A stretch of DNA of 64,000 nt from Apium graveolens (Eukaryota > Streptophyta > Magnoliopsida > Apiales > Apiaceae): positions 89,765,004-89,829,003 of the forward strand of contig NC_133653.1 of the NCBI RefSeq assembly GCF_009905375.1, given 5' to 3'. Below are positions 12,929-24,608 of this stretch, piece after piece. A model generated the notes under the pieces. That model worked only from the letters and a program-made list of their open reading frames with translations, was not told the origin of the DNA and did not search any database. Positions within the stretch are counted from its first letter, which is position 1. Each line of letters opens with the position of its first letter. The translations under genes were made by a program, and so were the position numbers.

Positions 12929-13078
12929 CACTTCATAAGGGAACATGTAATGAATGGTACTGTGGAACTACATTTTGTTCCAAGTGAAAAGCAGCTTGCA
13001 GATATATTTACCAAGCCACTGGATGAATCCACCTTCTCAAGGTTGGTAAGTGACTTAGGTATGCTTAATTATTCTTAA
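12929..13078 (+). pseudogene. Copia B pol, last 49 codons (RNase H end)
   Basis: This is an open piece that reads [16 protein letters not shown] at its start and ends LGMLNYS then a stop at 13076-13078. It matches the last codons of copia C pol (ending 46953). The upstream part of pol is absent because copia A's LTR abuts codon-exactly at 12929. It shows that copia A landed inside the pol of copia B. It is a remnant only. Confidence 0.9.
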
Positions 13079-13600
13079 ATCTTTTCAGATAACTTGCAAG
13101 TTGTAATGTATCCAAAAATTTAATTGGTTTTACAGTCTTGGTTGAAATTTTAGCTAAGTCAAAATTTACATCTCGATGGATCATGACTATCAATCGAGTT
13201 TGATCATCCGTCGGTATACATTTTATTAATAAAATCAATTACTTTTCTGGAATTTTTTATAACTCAACGGATAACTGATTTATCCTCATTCGTCGAATTG
13301 TCTGAATCTTAGCCGTTAATTCTCTGAACATTATCCATCGAGTATACTTACAGTTTATAAGTATAACACGACGGATAATTGAAGGAATTTTTACAGTTTA
13401 TTTTTAAACGACTATTTTGGGCAATTTTCATCAGTTACTTTATTTTACTTTATTATTTTTGACAGTTATTTTTGAGATAGTATAAAAGCTTATTTCATTT
13501 CCATTGCTTTTCTTTTATCATTCTCAAATTATCTGCTCTAAATTCTCTCTTTCTCAAAAGCAATTATCATCTCTATCTCTGTAATTTCCACTCTCTAACA
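13079..13600 (+). other. Motif-rich spacer between pol and third ORF of copia B
   Basis: This has no ORF. It carries several copies and near copies of the family motif in both orientations between about 13170 and 13385 (for example CATCCGTCGG, CAACGGAT, CGACGGAT). The 3' part is pyrimidine-rich and leads into the conserved ACAATGGCACC start of the third ORF. The equivalent spacer of copia C (46954-47503) also has a dense motif cluster. A promoter or leader for the third ORF could lie here, but I cannot prove it. Confidence 0.65.
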
Positions 13601-16600
13601 ATGGCACCAGTAGTCAAGATCATGTCACAAACTGGATACATCTATGAGAAGAACAATTTCACGGCTCTAGTAAACAAGGGGATTCAACATTCAAGTGACT
13701 ACCACAAAATGATAGATTTTGTGAAGAACTGCAAACTCAGCTATGCAATGCTAGAATCACCCACCATCTTTTGTGAGGTTGTTGAAGAGATGTGGACTAC
13801 TGCTACATACAACTCTACTGATAAGACCATCACACTCACCCTTAAAGGTAAGGAATTCTGTATCAATACTGATGTTATTAAAGCATGTTATAAAATTCCT
13901 GATAATACTGTGACCTCACCACACACAGATACTGATATTGTTAATATGCTTAATTTTATGAACTATGCACTCTCTACTTCTAAGTTAAGTGATATTAGGA
14001 GGTTGGGTCTTAGGAAAGAATGGAGTTTCATGTGTGATGTAGTTACCAAGGTCTATCCTAGTAAAATCAGTAATTTCGATTCTGTCAATATATCAATGCT
14101 TAACATGCTAGTTACATATAAGTTCTTTAATTTTAGTGATCTTGTTTTGTTTGAGTTGGGGTTTAAATTAGGGGAGTTAAACAAGAGGGGTAAGAATGTT
14201 TGCTATGATAGATTTTTCATGATGTTAGCTAACCACCTCTCTGAGGAAAATTGTGCTTGAGAACCCAAACAATAAATTAGATTGTTGGGTTCAAGAGAGA
14301 AGAATTATTGCATATTTAAACAGGGCAAATCATCATAGAGAGGTGCCACTCTTCTACTTCCCTATAATGGAAGCACCTCAGGTAAGTGAAGTAAGTTCAT
14401 CTATCTCTACTATTCCAACCTCACAGATTTTTTTGAATTCTAGTGTAGCTATGGCAACTGTGTCAATGACCCAACAGTTGCCTACCCAAGCTGCCAAATC
14501 CAAAATTTCTAAATCCAAGTTAAAGAAAGCTCCCTTTGATATCTCTCAAAAGATGCCAGTTGCAAAATCCACCAAAACTAAAGAGGGGAGTGTGAAGGTG
14601 GGTAAGGTAGGTGAGGGACAGGATGAACATCAAAGAAACCCTAAGGATAAGGATGGAGAGTTGATTGGTTCCCAGCCTAGCTACATTGCAGTTTCCCAAC
14701 AAACTGCAGTGCTTAAAAGGGATAAAAGCTCATTGCTAGCTGCATCCTCCCAAAAGGATATGGCTATTGAACAAAGCTCTCAGCAGAGAGCACATGCCAA
14801 AAGGGTAAGAGACACTAGCTCACCCCAAACTTATGCCAGAAAGAAGAAATCAAAAACCATTGGGGATGCACAGTGTTCACACACTGTGCAAACTGGTGCT
14901 AAAGACACAGTCACTGCACCTTCACAAATTCAGGTTGATGTGGCTCCAATAAATATGGAGTCACGACCAAAATCATTAGTTATAGAAGCACCTCAAATAC
15001 CAAATTATCCCATAAACTCTCTGGATGTGGATATGATCAACACATTAATTCCTGATTCCCCTTCTTTAACTTTGTTGGGGAAGCCAAAATCTAGTGCAAG
15101 TGAGCATCATCTTTTGGATGATTTGTTGGCTCACTTGCCAATTCTTTCAGGAACTGTTGAAACATCTGTGCCCAAAATCTCATCAATCAGCATAGAGTCC
15201 ACAATAGTTTCGATTCCAAGTTCATTCATTTCTACTCTCTCGATGGATATTGCTCATCCGTCTAGTAGTGATTGTATCTCGACGGATAAGCTTAACAGCA
15301 TTTATCCGTCGGATAGTCAAACTGCTAACATGATGGATATTCCTCATCTGTCGGGTGTCTCTGCACAACTTCAAATTTCATCTATCATCTCTAGTATAGA
15401 AGACTTAGTGTTTGTACAATCACTCTTATGATTGAGGGAAGAGAGTGTTATGAGTGAGGGTCTGGGTTGCTCCCAGGAAAAAGGATAGGAGAAGAGTGAA
15501 AATATGCAATCCATTTCTTCAGGATTGGAAAAAGAGAGTGAGAGGAGTTCCATCTTAGATAGTGAAGGAGAGGGTGTGAGAGTGGGGAGCCAGGGTGAGA
15601 CCCTGATGCAACAAAAGAAAGAACAAGAGAGAAATACAGGTACATGAGCTATAAGGATGGATGTCATTGCTAGTGAGTTAATGAATGTCCGGGATGCAGA
15701 CATGGAGGGACTATCTCAGCAACCTCAAGATGTTATAGATTCCACCTCCCTTGATGCTGAGGCATTTACTCACCCTGTTCCAGCTTATTAACTTCTAGTT
15801 GAACAGGGAAATGACAATACAGAAAGGATGCTCAATTTGGTGCATACCACTCAGTCAATGCTAAGAGCTAAAGATGCCATCACAGCTTTGCCCTCTACAG
15901 CTGGTGATGTTGATTATGAGACCGGTGGTTCAGCAGATTTCTTTGGAGATGAAGGTGGAGATAGTGAAGAAGAGCCATTGGACATAGGGGGAGAAGTAGG
16001 TTCCAGTTCAAGATCAGGAATGCCATCATGGGCATTTTTAAAACATTGTGATGATCACTACTTCAAGACAACCCTGATCCAACTCATAAATCAGATAAAT
16101 TCTGCTCTTCAAACCACTACAAATGCTAACACCAAGAAGCTCCTTCAAGCACATCTTGCTTCTCTGCAACTACAACAGATTCAAGGCTTTCAACATGCTA
16201 GAGATGTCAACACCATCAAGGGTGATATTGATGAAATGAAAAAGGCTATTTCTGATAAGATGGACTCTAAGCTTCCAGATGCTACAATGCTTGATATTAA
16301 GAGACAGCTCAGGAAAAATTTTGATCTTGCCACAAAGATAGATGCCTTGGATACAAAGATGACAGCTATGGAAGCATCTCTTACAGCAATTCATCTACAT
16401 CAAGCTCAACAGAAAGACTTGCTTAAGAAACTAGTGGCTGCACAAACCTCATCATCTACTCAACTTGATGATAACAAAAAGGGGAGAAAGGACCAAGTGA
16501 GGGGGAGAAGCTTCACACACATTCAAATCAGTAAAGTAATTATTCCTACAATTGCTTTCACCAAGCCACCAGTAACAGACAACATTATCTGATAAATGAA

Positions 16601-18154
16601 GCAGCAGCCAATTTAAGAGCAACTGAAAAGGAGCAGTTGAAGCCAATCAACTGAGAGAAGATTGATGAGGACATTTAGAAGAAGTTTGGGCTAGTAAAAA
16701 GCCATAAAAGTTAGCCATTCATCACTCTCAAGTCAGGCAAATCTCTGTGAATGAAATGAGCATGAACTATCTGGAAAGGGGACAGCCATCCTGCATCAAA
16801 TCTTCAAAGGCTGAAATAATTCTGAAGCCAAGGGTGAACTATACAAAATCATCATTAAAGAACCCTTTGGATACAGTGTATGAGACACCTAAGCCTGATA
16901 AGAAGAAACTGTTGTCAAGGTCAATTGCCTTCTACAAGGATCCAGCTGATTCAGCCTTAAAAAGGAGAATTGCTAAAGTTTTCAGGAATGGGAAAGAAAT
17001 TTATGTTGTGGTTGGACATCCTCAATTTGCTCAAGCAAAGAGAGAAGAAAAGGCAAGATTGAAGCAAGAAAAGAAGCAAGCTATTCTAGATGCTAAAAAG
17101 TCTAAACAAAAGAAAAAGCAAGCTGCTATCTTGGCCAAGCTACAAGCTGTGAAACCAACACAACAAATTCCTGCTCAACTATCTGAAATCACTGAATCTC
17201 AAGATCCAAAGAAACAAGTTGAACCACAACAGAATAAGAAATCTCAAAGATACAAGGAATTGGCCAAAAGAAGCAAAAGGAAATTGAACTTTGTTGTTAA
17301 GGAATTAAAGGATCAGTTTCCCAAGGAATCCACTCCAACTACAACTCAAGCATCAAAACCCTCAGTGGTATTTGAAGACATTAAGGTGGTGGATCCTTAC
17401 AGGAACATTCACGGTGAACCTATTGTGCCTAAGGATGAACCAATATATTGGGAGAGTCTACCAATTCATGACTTCAATTTGCCAATCCTTAACAAGCCAA
17501 AAAGAACAAAGTCAAGAGCAGTCAAGAAAGTGAAGTTGTCACCTCTCAAATCCAAATCTCTAACTAAAGCACAATCCAAAGTCAACAAGGGAGATTGCAT
17601 GTACTTGTGTGACAACAAGGAATTCTCTGATCTAAATCTCTATCTAAATGAACTAGAAGAAGTGAGAGGGATTGATGCCTACAGGAATCTACCTGAAAGG
17701 TTAGTTTTCAAGTACAAGGGAGGAAAGGAGATTCAATGGCCACTTCACAGGATCCTTCAAGAAAGCCAAGCTGTACTGATAAAGGTTTATTCATCCTTCA
17801 AGAAATACTTTGGATTCAATGTAACTGCAAGAAGACTGGTTCTAAAGAAGATTGAAGAACTGAGGAGTATTAGAGCTAAAGATGCACTCCCAAAGACTCT
17901 AATCATTCCTTACACAGGGAAAAGAGTGCATCTAAGGCCCTACTGGCTGATGGAGTTCATGGATGACAAAGGAGTTAGAAGATTTTTCAGATTAGAAGAT
18001 CAATTGAGCATCTCTAGCAATGAGACTCTTTTGGAGATGCAAAAAAGCTAAATCTCTCAGAATCTGATGAACTGGAATTCCACAGACAGCTCTAAAATCA
18101 GATAGAAGAAAACAACAGAAAGCTTGGAAAGAGATCCAGACCTTCAAGGAATTA
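13601..18154 (+). pseudogene. Copia B third ORF (broken homologue of the copia C 1,501-aa ORF)
   Basis: This is a degenerate copy of the large ORF at 47504-52009. It starts with the same MAPVVKIMSQ run at 13601 in a good ATG context. It can be followed in pieces 13601-14260, 14253-15431, 15828-16592 and 16747-18051, so there are at least a frame change near 14255 and stops near 15431, in 15640-15800, at 16592 and at 18051. The N-terminal roughly 220-residue region and the C-terminal region (LYLNELEEVRGIDAYRNLPE ... GVRRFFRLEDQL) are the best conserved. The middle is Ser/Thr/Lys-rich and less conserved. The motif cluster at 15254-15352 lies at the same place as 49173-49270 in copia C, but with CGACGGAT/ATCCGTCG in place of CAACGGAT/ATCCGTTG. 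Function is unknown. Confidence 0.85.
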
Positions 18155-18343
18155 GTTTAATCTGCTCAGGCTAGAGGAGCACCTTGAAAATGATTGTGAG
18201 CAAAACTTTGTACATTTTGTTATTTGAAGCGCTTTACAATATTATCTACTTTCTTTTAAAGTTGTATTTCTAGGGGGTTTTATTATCATCAAGTTTCTCT
18301 TAATTTATGGCTACAATTCCAGTAGACATAAATTGGGGGAGAT
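18155..18343 (+). other. Copia B 3' untranslated region and polypurine tract
   Basis: This has no ORF. It ends with TTGGGGGAGAT (about 18333-18343) directly before the LTR, the plus-strand priming polypurine tract. Similar GGGGGAG runs also occur earlier at 15986-15993 and 16500-16507 inside the third ORF. Confidence 0.8.
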
Positions 18344-19385
18344 TGTTGTGGATATGTTGTGAACTTGATGATTTCATTAACAAAACACCTTGGTATATTT
18401 TACTTAGTTAAAAATGTAGCACTCGACGGATAAGGATTATAGTCCCGACGGATGACTCAATATAGTCCCGACGGATGATGATTTATTATCCATCGAGTGA
18501 GTAGCTTGTGTAACAATAAGTCTGTAGCACATTTCTGCATACACATTGTTTAGATTCTGTAGTAGTAATCAAGTCATGTTGACTTTAATTAGATATGCAG
18601 AATAGGTTGATTAATTGTACATAGATGATGTCTTGTAATTATGTGTAAATGAAATGAAGTCAAGTGCCAGATTGCTACCCGACGGATAAACATCAATGCC
18701 ACTCGACGGATGATCAACTAGGCAATCCGGCGAATGATCATGAACCCGACGGATGATCATGAACCCGACGGATAAAGAATTCAAACATCTGTTGACAGTG
18801 ACAACACAGTCACATGCGTCGAGTGTATGTAAATGGAATGTGGAAGCCTATTCAACTGGGTTTTAGAGAATAAAGAAGCATTGCCATTTCCATGCTATTA
18901 TGAAGATATTCAAAGATGCTGGAAAAGAGTAATGAAGTAGCATAGTATTAGACTTGATAGTTTTTGTTTTATTATCCTGTCTTATTACTTTGTAATCTTG
19001 GTGTTATATAAACCAAGAAGTAGCAAATAGAACAACTAACGAAGCAACCAAGAGAGAAACATTTGTAAGTTGTATTCTTAGCATTTCTCTGCAATCTTAG
19101 TTGTTCGAATTTGTAAGCAGCTGTGAGCTAATTGCTACACAGAGTTCTCTTGATATATTATATATCCCTGGTAGATACTTTCAATTCCACCAGAAAGTTT
19201 TTAAAGACTTATGTTTTTAATTACTTGTGTATTGATTCATTCCAAGTTATTATTTAGCAGTTTGCAAATTAATTGACACAATTATATATTATTAAGATAG
19301 AACATTTTATATCTTTGTGAAAAAGTTTCAAGAATTCCATTCAACCCCCTTTCTATAATTCTTGTTGCATTGTTAGGGACTAACA
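18344..19385 (+). mobile_element. 3' LTR of copia B
   Basis: It begins TGTTGTGGATATG and ends GGGACTAACA, 1,042 bp. It matches the copia A LTR along its length. CGACGGAT motif copies cluster at about 18424-18500 and 18675-18775, several in the tandem arrangement CCCGACGGATGATCATGAA. It is followed at 19386 by Athila-like protease coding sequence, so copia B is inserted in the Athila element. The other end of copia B is off the window to the left. Confidence 0.9.
19004..19014 (+). promoter_or_regulatory. TATA-like box of copia B LTR
   Basis: TTATATAAACC about 380 bp before the LTR end. It is conserved in the copia A LTR, so it is the likely promoter core that drives transcription in a 5' LTR. 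Confidence 0.5.
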
Positions 19386-22300
19386 AATCCCAAACCAACT
19401 TACATGACCTTGCAGTTGGCCGACTGTTCTATTACATATCCGAGAGGTATTATGGAGGATTTCTTGGTCAAGGTGGATAAACTCATCTTCCCTGCTGATT
19501 TCATCATTTTTGATTTTGAGGAGGATAAGAAGATTCCCATAATCTTGGGAAGGCCCTTCTTGGCAACTGGCCGAACCTTGATTGATGTGTAGAAGGGTGA
19601 GCTTACAATGCAAGTGTTGGATCAGGATGTGACTTTCAATGTGTTCAATGCTATGAAATTTCCTATTGATAATGAGGAGTGCTTAAAAGTCGAGTTGGTC
19701 AATTTGGTGGTCACATCGGAACTTGATCAAATGCTAAGGTCTGATGCCCTAGAAAAAGCCTTGTTGGGAAATTCAGACAGTGAAGATGATGAAGGAGATG
19801 AGCAATTGTAATATGTGAATGCGTCTTCCTGGAAGAGGAAGATAGATATGCCTTTTAAATCTCTTGGAATGGAAGAATTGAGCAAAGCTCCTAAATGCCA
19901 CAAGCCTTCTATTGAGGAAGCTCCTACTCTTGAGCTTAAGCCTTTACCTGAACATTTGAGGTATGCTTTTTTAGGTGATGCATCTATTCTGCCTGTTATT
20001 ATTGCATCTGACCTTTTAGGTAGCGATGAGGAAAAGCTTTTGAGAATTCTGAGAGAGTTCAAATCGGCAATTGGATGGACTATAACATATATCAAGGGAA
20101 TCAGCCCTTCTTACTATATGCATAAAATTCTACTAGAAGAAGGTAGCAAGCCTACAGTCGAGCAGCAAAGAAAACTTAAATCAATCATGAAAGAAGTAAT
20201 AAAGAAGGAAATTCTAAAGTGGCTAGATGCAGGGATCATTTATCCTATCTTTAACAGTTCATGGATAAGCCCAGTTCAATGTGTACCAAAGAAATATGGT
20301 ATTACTGTGGTAGAAAATGAGAAGAATGAGCTTATTCCTACACGGACAGTCACGGGGTGGAGAGTCTGTATGGACTACAGGAAGCTAAACAAGGCCACTA
20401 GGAATGATCACTTTCCATTGCCCTTCATTGATCAGATGCTTGACATGTTGGCTAATCATGAGTAATATTATCTTCTAGATGGTTATTCGGGTTATAATCA
20501 GATTTGTATCGCTCCAGAAGATTAAGAAAAAACTGCCTTCACTTGTCCATTCGGTACATTCGCCTTTAGGCGAGTTTTTTTTGGTTTGTGTGGTGCACCA
20601 GCCTTATTTCAACGATGTTTGATGGCTATCTTTTCTGACATGATTGGCCAGAATGTGGAAGTGTTTATGGACGACTTCTCAGTCTTTGGTGATTCTTTTG
20701 ATGAATGCTTGCAAAATCTTGGACACGTTCTCAAGAGGTGCATTAAGACCAATTTGGTTCTCAATTGGGAGAAATGTCCCTTTATGGTGCGTCAAGGCAT
20801 AATTCTCAGGCACAAGGTTTCTAGTAAGGGTCTTGAGGTGGATAAGGCCAAGGTGGGGGTCATTGAGAGCCTTCCCCCACCTAAATCTGTCAAGGGAATT
20901 CACAGTTTTCTTGGTCACGCGGGTTTCTACAGGTGTTTCATCAAAGACTTCTCAAAAATTTCAAAGCCTTTGTACAGTCTGTTAGAGAAAGATGTCCCTT
21001 TCAAGTTTGATGACGAGTGCCTTGCGGCTTTTGAGACATTGAAGAAGAGTCTAATCTCGGAACCGGTCATAACTGCACCTGATTGGAATGAACCTTTTGA
21101 GATGATGTGTGATGCAAGTGATTATGTAGTTGGAGCAGTTCTAGGGCAGAGGAAGAACAACATATTTCATGTAGTCTACTACGCAAGTAAGACCCTCAAC
21201 GGTGCTCAACTGAATTATACTACTACAGAGAAAGAACTTTTGGCTATTGTCTATGGTTTTGAGAAATTTCGATCTTATCTACTTGGGACTAAGGCGACAG
21301 TTTTCACTGATCACGCTGCAATTCGATATCTCATCTCGAAGAAGGACTTGAAGCCTAGATTGATTCTTTGGGTTCTTTTGCTCCAAGAATTTGAACAAGA
21401 GATCAAGGACAGAAAAGGAACTAAAAATCAAGTTGCTGATCATCTCTCGCGTTTAGAGAATCCGAATGCTACTTCATTGGATAAGATATTGATAAATGAG
21501 TCTTTTCCCGACGAGCAGCTATTTGGAGTGTAAGAAGAAGAGCCGTGGTTTGCAGACATTGTGAACTACCTTGTGAGTAACATCATGCCTCCCGACTTAT
21601 CTTATGCTCAATGGAAGAAGTTTCTACATGAAGTAAAGTAGTATATGTGGGATGAGCCGTTTCTTTTTCGCCAGGGAGCTGACCAAATCATCAGGAGATG
21701 TATTCCTTACAGTGAAATGGGGGGAATCTTGCGAGATTGCCACTCAATGGCTTATGGACGATATTATGGTGGAGAAAAGACAGCAGCTCGTGTTCTTCAA
21801 GCAGGTTTCTTTTGGCTAACATTATTTAAAGATGCGCATCAGTTCGTTTTGAAATGTTATTGATGTCAACGTGTGGGTAATATGACAAAAAAGGATGAGA
21901 TGCCTCTTAATGTGCTTCTCGAGGTTGAGGTCTTCGATGTTTGGGAAATTGACTTCATGGGGCCATTTATCTCATCTTGCAACAATCAGTATATCTTGTT
22001 GGCGGTTGATTACGTGTCAAAATGGATTGAAGTTAAGGCATTGCCAACGAACGATGCGAAAGTCGAGCTTAATTTTCTTCACAAGCAGATATTCACAAGG
22101 TTTGGGACTCCAAGAGTCATAATCAATGACGAGGGGTCGCATTTTTGCAACTGCAAGTTCACTGCCATGATGAAGAGGTATAATGTGAATCATCGCATTG
22201 CTATGGCTTATCATCCTCAGACAAATGGTCAAGCTGAGGTATCTAATAGAGAGATAAAGCGCATTTTAGAGAAAGTGGTATGTCCATAAAGGAATGATTG

Positions 22301-22830
22301 GTCTTTGACGCTTGATGAAGCTGTTTGGGCGTATAGAACAATATATAAGACTCCATTGGGAATGTCGCCGTTTCAGTTGGTTTATGGTAAGGGGTGTCAT
22401 TTGTCGGTGGAGCTCGAACATAAAGCTTATTGGGCGTTGAAGAAATTGAATCTGGACTTGGATGCAGCTGGAAAGAAATGAATTCTTCAATTGAACGAAA
22501 TTGACGAATTTGGACTTCAAGCTTACGAGAACAACAAAATGTACAAGGAGAAAGTCAAGAGGTGGCACGATCGGGGTCTAGTGCTCAAGAAATTTGTGCC
22601 AGGGCAACAAGTTCTTTATTCAACTCTCGTCTCCGTCTTTTTTCTGGAAAGTTGAAGTCAAGATGGTCAGGGCCCTTTATAATCAAAACTGTGTTTCCAC
22701 ATGGAGCGGTGGAAATTTTTGAGAATGATCCGGGCCAAGCATTCAAGGTAAATGGTCAACGGTTGAAGCATTATTATGGTGATACGGTAAACCGCGAGGT
22801 GGTTAGTGCCGTTTTATTGTCCACTTGATC
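19386..22830 (+). pseudogene. Athila-like gypsy pol (protease end, RT, RNase H, integrase; many stops)
   Basis: The order protease, RT, RNase H, integrase is that of Ty3/gypsy. The protease end is seen as [19 protein letters not shown], and its N-terminal part is missing because copia B is inserted there. RT is seen from VCMDYRKLNKATRNDHFPLP through the FMDDF catalytic motif near 20665. RNase H follows ([26 protein letters not shown]). Integrase has a partly lost zinc finger (LKCY-stop-CQRVGN), WEIDFMGPF, and [12 protein letters not shown]. The reading is broken by about ten in-frame stops (for example 19590, 20463, 20523, 21531, 21639, 21861, 22287, 22479) and possibly small indels. Several stops fit CAA, CAG or CGA changed to TAA, TAG or TGA. 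Lineage is judged from the env-position ORF and protein style. Confidence 0.87.
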
Positions 22831-23354
22831 TCGAGATTCTACATCTAGCTAGCGACGTAAAAGAACTGCTTCTTGGGAGGCAACCTAAGTATGTTGTACA
22901 TTAGTAGGTAGAGGAAGCAAGAAGAAAAGAGAAAAACACAAAAAAATCAGAAAAAGGAAAAAATTCGGGGCCAAGTACAGAAGCTGGGCGCGCCCGCGCT
23001 GGCCAAGCGCGCGACCGCGTCATTTTTCCAGTAACCAAGCGCGCCCGCGATGTCCTAGCGCGCTCCCGCACCAAGTCCCTGTTCAAAAATAAAAATAAAA
23101 ATAGCAGTGCTATTAGAGAAAAATCGGGATTTTAATTCCAAAATCAATTTTAATCCGATTTTTACTCTTCCACATCCCATAATTCCCTCTCCTAATCAAT
23201 TCTATTATTCCCACGGTTCCCATAATCAATTCCCACTTCCATTCTTTATCAAATTCACACCCCTCCACCTATAAATACATACACTTGCATACATCTCCTC
23301 CACCAATTCACAAACTCTCAAACACATATTCTCTATAAACATTTAATCTTTTAT
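22831..23354 (+). other. Athila spacer with CG-rich repeats
   Basis: No gene is seen. A purine-rich stretch (22905-22970) is followed by a CG-rich block at 22986-23072 that repeats GCGCGCCCGCG-like cores. A T/C-rich leader then precedes the env-position ORF. The CG-rich cores recur in this element's LTR near 26098-26190 and in the inverted LTR near 26876-26920. Confidence 0.6.
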
Positions 23355-24608
23355 TTGCTCTTTTTCAATCCGGTGGAACCCAAAAGACAGAGAACTCAAG
23401 TTGGAAGCAGCACCACCGATTCTTCTACTGCGAGTGGTGTGAGGCCCAGGTTCTCTACTCCTGAGGCTGAGAAAGAGTACACGAGGCTTCTCTCGAAGCC
23501 TATTGCTAAGGAGAGAGGATTTCTGCCATCAGGAAAAGATGGTTGGCTGTTGGAGATGATTTTGGAGATAGGTTGGGTTCCTTTTTGTGAGGCTCCCGCT
23601 GTTGTGCCCATGAGTGTTGTGCGGGAGTTCTACACCAATGCCAAGGCAGAGAAGAATTATTTTACGGTGGTGAGGGGGAGGACTGTTGAGTACAGTGCTG
23701 AGGCTATCAGGACAATGATTGAGCAGCCTGCGAGGAAGATGGGCCAGGACACCTGAAACGATAAGACTCCTAAGGACTTCAATTTGGATCTCATCGTTGC
23801 TACTCTCTGTGTGCCTGAGACTCATTGGACGTTCAAGAGGGGCACTACTGATTACTCCACATTCCCTGCTTCATGCATGAACAGGTATGCACTGTCTTGG
23901 AACTCATTTATTTGTGCTAACATCATGCCATCTTCGCATGTGCATGAGATTACGGTGGAGCGTGCTCGTCTGCTTTGGGGTATTCTGCATGGTGATTACA
24001 TTAATTTGGGGATGGTGATATATCAGGGGATCCTTAGGTTTTTGAGAGGAGGTACTACTGGGGCGATTCCGTATGCGTCAATTTTGACGAAGTTGGGCGT
24101 GGCAATTGGCGTTTATTAGCCCGCACATGAGCAGCTTCAGATTCCCAGTGCTCCTATTGATAGTTCTACGCTACACAATATGGTTGAGTGGTATGGAGGG
24201 AAGCCCGATCCTAAGGGGCTTGGTTATTCATATGATCATCTACCAGGAGGACGTCCAACCCCTCAGTCATATGCCGGTGGTACACAGCAGGCTAGCAAGG
24301 CAGCTTGGAGAGCCGAGTTAGGCGAGGAGGTCGATCCATTGCAGCAGCAGCAGCAGGGGGAGGCAGCAGGAGCAGAGATGGGAGCTGGTTTGAGTTCGAT
24401 GCAGTATAGGCGTCTTGCGAGGAGGATGGATGCGATGCATGACATCCACAGTCGGTTTGCACGCGATCTTACCCATGCACTTGGGACTGCATTTAGAGCC
24501 ACCGGAGTTAACATTCAGTGGCCAGTTTTTGGTAAGGATTCCGTGTATCCACCTCCGGAAACACCTAACACTCCACCCTTTGAGGGTGAATATTCTAATT
24601 CAGAGTAG
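23355..24608 (+). pseudogene. Athila env-position ORF (plant transposon-type domain, two stops)
   Basis: This is a roughly 418-codon reading downstream of integrase, the place where Athila elements carry an extra ORF. It contains KERGFLPSGKDGWLLEMILE and VVREFYTNAKAEKNYFTVVRG, a pattern I associate with the 'putative plant transposon protein' domain. The 3' part has a polyglutamine run near 24343 and an acidic, proline-rich end. Stops at about 23754 and 24117 break it, and no ATG is present at the expected start, so it is inactive. I see no hydrophobic segment or signal peptide, so the label 'env-like' rests on position only. The role is unknown. Confidence 0.75.
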
